A stretch of 64,000 bases of DNA from Citrobacter europaeus (GTDB lineage: Bacteria > Pseudomonadota > Gammaproteobacteria > Enterobacterales > Enterobacteriaceae): positions 558,001 through 622,000 of the forward strand of contig CP083650.1 of assembly GCA_020099315.1 (NCBI GenBank), written 5' to 3'. The notes beneath the pieces are model-generated. The model was not told the origin of the DNA. It did not search any database and saw only the letters and a list, made by a program, of their open reading frames with translations. This document shows, piece by piece, positions 59,666-64,000 of this stretch. Positions within the stretch are counted from its first letter, which is position 1. Each line of letters begins with the position of its first letter. Both the position numbers and the translations under genes were made by a program.

Positions 59666-62482
59666 ATGAGTGACTATAAATCAACCCTGAATTTGCCGGA
59701 AACAGGGTTCCCGATGCGCGGCGATCTCGCCAAGCGTGAACCGGGAATGCTGGCGCGTTGGACTGATGATGACCTGTACGGCATCATTCGTGCGGCCAAA
59801 AAAGGCAAAAAAACCTTCATTCTGCATGATGGCCCTCCTTATGCGAATGGCAGCATTCATATTGGTCACTCGGTTAACAAGATTCTGAAAGACATTATCG
59901 TGAAGTCCAAAGGACTCACGGGCTATGACTCGCCCTACGTTCCGGGCTGGGACTGCCACGGTCTGCCAATCGAGCTGAAAGTAGAGCAGGAATACGGCAA
60001 GCCGGGCGAGAAGTTCACCGCCGCGGAGTTCCGCGCCAAATGCCGTGAATACGCTGCTACGCAGGTTGACGGTCAGCGTAAAGACTTTATCCGTCTTGGC
60101 GTGCTGGGCGACTGGTCACATCCGTACCTGACCATGGACTTCAAAACTGAAGCCAACATCATTCGCGCGCTGGGTAAAATCATCGGCAACGGTCACCTGC
60201 ACAAAGGTGCGAAGCCGGTGCACTGGTGCGTTGACTGCCGTTCCGCGCTGGCGGAAGCGGAAGTTGAGTATTATGACAAAACCTCCCCGTCCATCGACGT
60301 GGCGTTCCACGCTGCCGATCAGGACGCGGTGAAAGCGAAATTTGGTGTTTCTGACGTCAACGGCCCGATCTCACTGGTTATCTGGACCACCACCCCGTGG
60401 ACGTTACCCGCGAACCGCGCAATTTCTCTGGCGCCTGATTTTGACTATGCGCTGGTGCAGATTGACGGGCAGGCCGTGATTCTGGCGAAGGATCTGGTTG
60501 AAAGCGTCATGCAGCGTATTGGCGCGGCTGAATACACTGTTCTTGGCACGGTGAAAGGCGCTGAACTGGAACTGCTGCGCTTTACCCATCCGTTTATGGG
60601 CTTTGACGTGCCGGCAATTCTTGGCGATCACGTTACGCTGGATGCGGGTACCGGTGCGGTCCATACCGCTGGCGGTCACGGTCCGGATGACTACGTCATC
60701 AGCCAGAAATACGGTCTGGAAATCGCTAACCCGGTTGGCCCGGACGGCGCATACCTGGCGGGTACCTATCCGGAACTTGACGGTGTGAACGTCTTTAAAG
60801 CTAACGACAAAATTGTTGCGCTGCTGAGCGAAAAAGGCGCGCTACTGCACGTTGAGAAGATGCAGCATAGCTATCCGTGCTGCTGGCGCCACAAGTCGCC
60901 GATCATCTTCCGCGCGACGCCGCAGTGGTTCGTCAGCATGGATCAGAAAGGTCTGCGTGCGCAGTCGCTGAAAGAGATCAAAGGCGTGCAGTGGATCCCT
61001 GACTGGGGTCAGGCGCGTATTGAATCGATGGTTGCCAACCGTCCTGACTGGTGTATCTCCCGTCAGCGTACGTGGGGTGTGCCGATGTCTCTGTTTGTTC
61101 ACAAAGACACTGAAGAGCTGCATCCGCGCGCTGTCGAACTGATGGAAGAAGTCGCCAAACGCGTTGAAGTTGACGGCATTCAGGCGTGGTGGGATCTCGA
61201 TCCGAAAGATATCCTCGGCGACGAAGCTGACCAGTATGTCAAAGTCCCGGATACACTGGACGTGTGGTTCGACTCTGGTTCAACCCACTCATCCGTCGTG
61301 GACGTGCGCCCTGAGTTTGCAGGCCATGCGGCCGATATGTATCTGGAAGGCTCTGACCAGCACCGCGGCTGGTTCATGTCCTCTCTGATGATCTCCACCG
61401 CCATGAAAGGCAAAGCACCTTATCGCCAGGTACTGACCCACGGTTTCACCGTTGATGGTCAGGGCCGTAAGATGTCCAAGTCTATCGGTAACACGGTTTC
61501 TCCGCAGGATGTGATGAACAAACTGGGCGCGGATATTTTGCGTCTGTGGGTCGCTTCAACCGACTATACCGGTGAAATGGCCGTTTCTGACGAAATCCTG
61601 AAACGTGCTGCCGACAGCTATCGTCGTATCCGTAACACCGCGCGCTTCCTGCTGGCGAACCTGAACGGGTTCGATCCGGTAAAAGATATGGTGAAACCGG
61701 AAGAGATGGTGGTACTGGACAGGTGGGCGGTAGGCTGTGCGCAAGCGGCGCAGGAAGAAATCCTGAAAGCTTACGAAGCCTATGACTTCCACGAAGTGGT
61801 ACAGCGTCTGATGCGCTTCTGCTCTGTAGAAATGGGTTCGTTCTACCTCGACATCATCAAAGACCGTCAGTACACCGCGAAAGCGGACAGTGTGGCGCGT
61901 CGTAGCTGCCAGACTGCGCTGTTCCATATTGCAGAAGCGCTGGTTCGCTGGATGGCGCCGATCATGTCCTTCACCGCCGATGAAATCTGGGGCTACCTGC
62001 CGGGCGATCGTGAGAAGTACGTCTTTACCGGGGAATGGTACGAAGGTCTGTTTGGTTTAGGTGAAACCGAAGCGATGAATGACGCCTACTGGGACGAGCT
62101 GCTGAAAGTGCGCGGCGAAGTGAACAAGGTCATCGAGCAGGCGCGTGCGGATAAGAAAGTCGGTGGTTCTCTGGAGGCGGCAGTGACCCTGTACGCTGAA
62201 CCAGAACTGGCGGCGAAACTGACCGCGCTGGGCGAAGAGTTGCGTTTTGTTCTGCTGACCTCCGGTGCGACGGTTGCGGATTATGCAGCGGCTCCTGCTG
62301 ATGCTCAGCAGAGCGAACTGCTCAAAGGTCTGAAAATCGTTCTCGGCAAAGCCGAAGGTGAGAAATGCCCGCGCTGCTGGCATTACACTACCGACGTCGG
62401 CCAGGTGGCGGAACACGCAGAAATCTGCGGACGCTGTGTCAGCAACATCGCCGGTGATGGCGAACAACGTAAGTTTGCCTGA
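59666..62482 (+). CDS. ileS: Isoleucyl-tRNA synthetase IleS
   Basis: IleS charges tRNA-Ile and hydrolyses mischarged Val-tRNA-Ile. The 938-residue class I enzyme has the HIGH motif at GSIHIGHSVNK, KMSKSIGN for the KMSKS loop, an editing domain (about 200-400), and a C-terminal zinc cluster CPRCWHY...CGRC. ATG at 59666 gives the known MSDYKS; an upstream start at 59606 lies in ribF. Editing residues His333 and Asp342 are present, but Gly336 replaces the proline of the TAPGHG motif. Its stop overlaps the lspA start (ATGA). Confidence 0.97.
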   Translation: MSDYKSTLNLPETGFPMRGDLAKREPGMLARWTDDDLYGIIRAAKKGKKTFILHDGPPYANGSIHIGHSVNKILKDIIVKSKGLTGYDSPYVPGWDCHGLPIELKVEQEYGKPGEKFTAAEFRAKCREYAATQVDGQRKDFIRLGVLGDWSHPYLTMDFKTEANIIRALGKIIGNGHLHKGAKPVHWCVDCRSALAEAEVEYYDKTSPSIDVAFHAADQDAVKAKFGVSDVNGPISLVIWTTTPWTLPANRAISLAPDFDYALVQIDGQAVILAKDLVESVMQRIGAAEYTVLGTVKGAELELLRFTHPFMGFDVPAILGDHVTLDAGTGAVHTAGGHGPDDYVISQKYGLEIANPVGPDGAYLAGTYPELDGVNVFKANDKIVALLSEKGALLHVEKMQHSYPCCWRHKSPIIFRATPQWFVSMDQKGLRAQSLKEIKGVQWIPDWGQARIESMVANRPDWCISRQRTWGVPMSLFVHKDTEELHPRAVELMEEVAKRVEVDGIQAWWDLDPKDILGDEADQYVKVPDTLDVWFDSGSTHSSVVDVRPEFAGHAADMYLEGSDQHRGWFMSSLMISTAMKGKAPYRQVLTHGFTVDGQGRKMSKSIGNTVSPQDVMNKLGADILRLWVASTDYTGEMAVSDEILKRAADSYRRIRNTARFLLANLNGFDPVKDMVKPEEMVVLDRWAVGCAQAAQEEILKAYEAYDFHEVVQRLMRFCSVEMGSFYLDIIKDRQYTAKADSVARRSCQTALFHIAEALVRWMAPIMSFTADEIWGYLPGDREKYVFTGEWYEGLFGLGETEAMNDAYWDELLKVRGEVNKVIEQARADKKVGGSLEAAVTLYAEPELAAKLTALGEELRFVLLTSGATVADYAAAPADAQQSELLKGLKIVLGKAEGEKCPRCWHYTTDVGQVAEHAEICGRCVSNIAGDGEQRKFA

Positions 62483-62979
62483 TGAGTAAGCCTCTTTGTT
62501 CAACAGGACTACGCTGGCTGTGGCTGGTGGTAGTCGTGCTGATTATCGATTTAGGCAGCAAATACCTGATCCTCCAGAACTTTGCTCTGGGGGATACGGT
62601 GTCGCTGTTTCCGTCGCTTAATCTGCACTACGCGCGTAACTATGGTGCGGCGTTTAGCTTCTTAGCTGACAGCGGCGGCTGGCAACGTTGGTTCTTTGCC
62701 GGTATCGCTATTGGTATCTGCGTTATCCTGATGGTGATGATGTATCGCTCGAAGGCAACGCAGAAGCTAAACAACATCGCGTATGCATTAATCATTGGCG
62801 GTGCGCTGGGCAACCTGTTCGACCGCCTGTGGCACGGCTTCGTGGTTGATATGATTGACTTTTACGTCGGCGACTGGCATTTCGCGACATTCAATCTGGC
62901 CGATACAGCTATCTGTATCGGGGCGGCATTGATTGTTCTCGAAGGCTTCCTGCCGTCGAAAGAGAAAAAAGCCGCATAA
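62482..62979 (+). CDS. lspA: Lipoprotein signal peptidase LspA
   Basis: LspA removes the signal peptide from diacylglyceryl prolipoproteins in the inner membrane. The 165-residue protein has four helices and the catalytic aspartates in GNLFDRLWHG and FNLADTAIC. It overlaps ileS by one base. Length is one more than E. coli LspA, with a Lys/Ala tail. A REP pair separates it from fkpB. Confidence 0.97.
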   Translation: MSKPLCSTGLRWLWLVVVVLIIDLGSKYLILQNFALGDTVSLFPSLNLHYARNYGAAFSFLADSGGWQRWFFAGIAIGICVILMVMMYRSKATQKLNNIAYALIIGGALGNLFDRLWHGFVVDMIDFYVGDWHFATFNLADTAICIGAALIVLEGFLPSKEKKAA

Positions 62980-62984
62980 AAAAA

Positions 62985-63063
62985 TGCCGGATGGCGCTAT
63001 GCTAATCCGGCTTACAATATACTGCGATGCTTGTAGGCCCGGTAAGCGTAGCGCCGCCGGGCA
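62985..63063. repeat. REP pair between lspA and fkpB
   Basis: TGCCGGATGGCG...AATCCGGCTTAC is followed by GTAGGCCCGGTAAGCG...CCGGGCA. Both are REP-type hairpins within the operon. Confidence 0.82.
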
Positions 63064-63096
63064 AACAGGCGGCAGCAATTTTAAAGAGCAACCTGC

Positions 63097-63546
63097 ATGT
63101 CTAAATCAGTACAGAGTAACAGTGCGGTGCTGGTGCACTTCACCCTTAAGCTCGACGATGGCTCCACCGCAGAGTCAACCCGCAATAACGGCAAGCCTGC
63201 GCTGTTTCGCCTGGGCGACGGTTCTCTGTCTGAAGGACTGGAACAACACCTGCTGGGGTTAAAAGAAGGTGATAAAACCACTTTTGCTCTGGAACCGGAT
63301 GCCGCCTTTGGCGTGTCAAGCCCGGACTTAATTCAGTATTTCTCGCGTCGGGAATTTATGGACGCGGGTGAGCCAGAAATTGGCGCTATCATGCTCTTTA
63401 CCGCAATGGACGGCAGTGAGATGCCTGGCGTGATCCGCGAAATTAACGGTGACTCGATCACGGTTGATTTCAACCATCCGCTGGCCGGGCATACCGTTCA
63501 TTTTGATATTGAAGTGCTGGAAGTCGAACCGGCACTGGAGGCGTAA
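63097..63546 (+). CDS. fkpB: FKBP-type peptidyl-prolyl isomerase FkpB
   Basis: FkpB (SlpA) is a cytoplasmic prolyl isomerase and chaperone of the FKBP family with an inserted IF domain. The 149-residue protein has LVHFTLKLDDGSTAEST, the FKBP core with EGLEQHLLGLKEGDK, and FNHPLAGHTVHFDIEV. A site AAAGAGCAACC precedes the ATG. ispH starts one base after its stop. Codon use is ordinary. Confidence 0.96.
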   Translation: MSKSVQSNSAVLVHFTLKLDDGSTAESTRNNGKPALFRLGDGSLSEGLEQHLLGLKEGDKTTFALEPDAAFGVSSPDLIQYFSRREFMDAGEPEIGAIMLFTAMDGSEMPGVIREINGDSITVDFNHPLAGHTVHFDIEVLEVEPALEA

Positions 63547-63547
63547 A

Positions 63548-64000
63548 ATGCAGATCCTGTTGGCCAACCCGCGCGGTTTTTGCGCTGGTGTAGACCGCGC
63601 TATCAGCATTGTGGAAAACGCGCTGGCTATTTACGGCGCGCCGATTTATGTCCGTCATGAAGTGGTGCATAACCGCTATGTGGTGGATAGCCTGCGCGAG
63701 CGCGGCGCTATTTTTATCGAGCAAATCAGCGAAGTGCCGGATGGCGCGATCCTGATTTTCTCCGCTCATGGCGTATCTCAGGCGGTACGTAACGAGGCCA
63801 AAGGCCGTGACCTCACGGTTTTTGATGCGACCTGCCCGCTGGTAACGAAAGTGCATATGGAAGTTGCCCGCGCCAGCCGTCGCGGTGAAGAGTCGATTCT
63901 TATCGGCCACGCTGGTCACCCGGAAGTCGAAGGCACAATGGGCCAGTACAGCAACCCGCAAGGGGGAATGTATCTGGTTGAATCACCGGAAGATGTGCTG
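63548..64000 (+). CDS. ispH: HMBPP reductase IspH, 5' part only
   Basis: IspH reduces HMBPP to isopentenyl and dimethylallyl diphosphate, the last step of the MEP pathway, using a 4Fe-4S cluster. The 151 residues present begin MQILLANPRGFCAGVDRAI; Cys12, the first cluster ligand, and His41 in EVVHNRY are present, as are SAHGVS, ATCPLVTKVH with the second Cys, and HAGHPEVEG. The gene runs off the right end of the window, so the C-terminal half is not seen. The start is one base after the fkpB stop. Confidence 0.97.
   Translation, partial: MQILLANPRGFCAGVDRAISIVENALAIYGAPIYVRHEVVHNRYVVDSLRERGAIFIEQISEVPDGAILIFSAHGVSQAVRNEAKGRDLTVFDATCPLVTKVHMEVARASRRGEESILIGHAGHPEVEGTMGQYSNPQGGMYLVESPEDVL

Noticed and set aside
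1..64000. CRISPR arrays, tRNA or rRNA genes, insertion sequences
   Set aside because: No regularly spaced repeats, no tRNA cloverleaf or rRNA sequence, and no transposase or integrase frame was seen by eye; a covariance search was not possible.

Overview
The window is a chromosomal segment of an enterobacterium, most likely Citrobacter or a close relative near Salmonella and Escherichia. Gene order follows the region around 100/0 minutes of the E. coli map (holD to arcA, then thrLABC to ispH) almost gene for gene. Proteins match the E. coli families closely in length and motifs, and REP/ERIC repeats sit between genes. Some details differ from E. coli K-12: an extra MFS transporter lies between mog and satP, yaaX is missing between thrC and yaaA, no hok/IS186 module is seen before nhaA, and a glycosidase/symporter pair lies between nhaR and rpsT, as I recall for Salmonella. 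The genus call is an inference.

Layout. 1-6225: end of holD, rimI, yjjG, prfC, osmY, ytjA, yjjU, yjjV. 6321-8706: yjjW and yjjI, a glycyl-radical enzyme and its activase, reading leftward. 8873-13429: the deoCABD nucleoside catabolism operon with its DeoR and CRP sites; one DeoR operator lies inside yjjI. 13527-19063: lplA and ytjB (leftward), serB, radA, nadR. 19145-25574: ettA, slt, trpR, yjjX, gpmB, rob. 25786-31904: creABCD, arcA, yjjY and the SPOUT methyltransferase gene yjtD. 32116-36944: the threonine leader, attenuator and thrABC. 37009-44549: yaaA, yaaJ, talB, mog, the MFS gene, satP, yaaW, yaaI. 44778-48124: heat-shock promoter, dnaK, dnaJ, terminator.

48125-52047 is the accessory part of the window. 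It is AT-rich and holds a three-helix holin-like membrane protein, a GH108-type muramidase without a signal peptide, a LysR regulator and two paralogous small winged-helix regulators, each with one C-terminal membrane anchor. Holin plus muramidase plus ToxR-like and LysR regulators is the parts list of a holin/peptidoglycan-hydrolase secretion system (type 10, as for typhoid toxin and chitinase export). No cargo gene is visible in the window. This is the best candidate for an under-described system here.

52048-64000: nhaA and nhaR (sodium/proton antiport and its regulator), a GH31 glycosidase with a GPH-family sugar symporter, rpsT, a yaaY-like small ORF, and the ribF-ileS-lspA-fkpB-ispH cluster, the last gene cut by the window end. 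IleS carries an unexpected Pro-to-Gly change in its editing-site motif. The genes cover translation and its quality control, nucleoside and amino-acid metabolism, stress response and sugar use; apart from the accessory block the segment is ordinary core chromosome.
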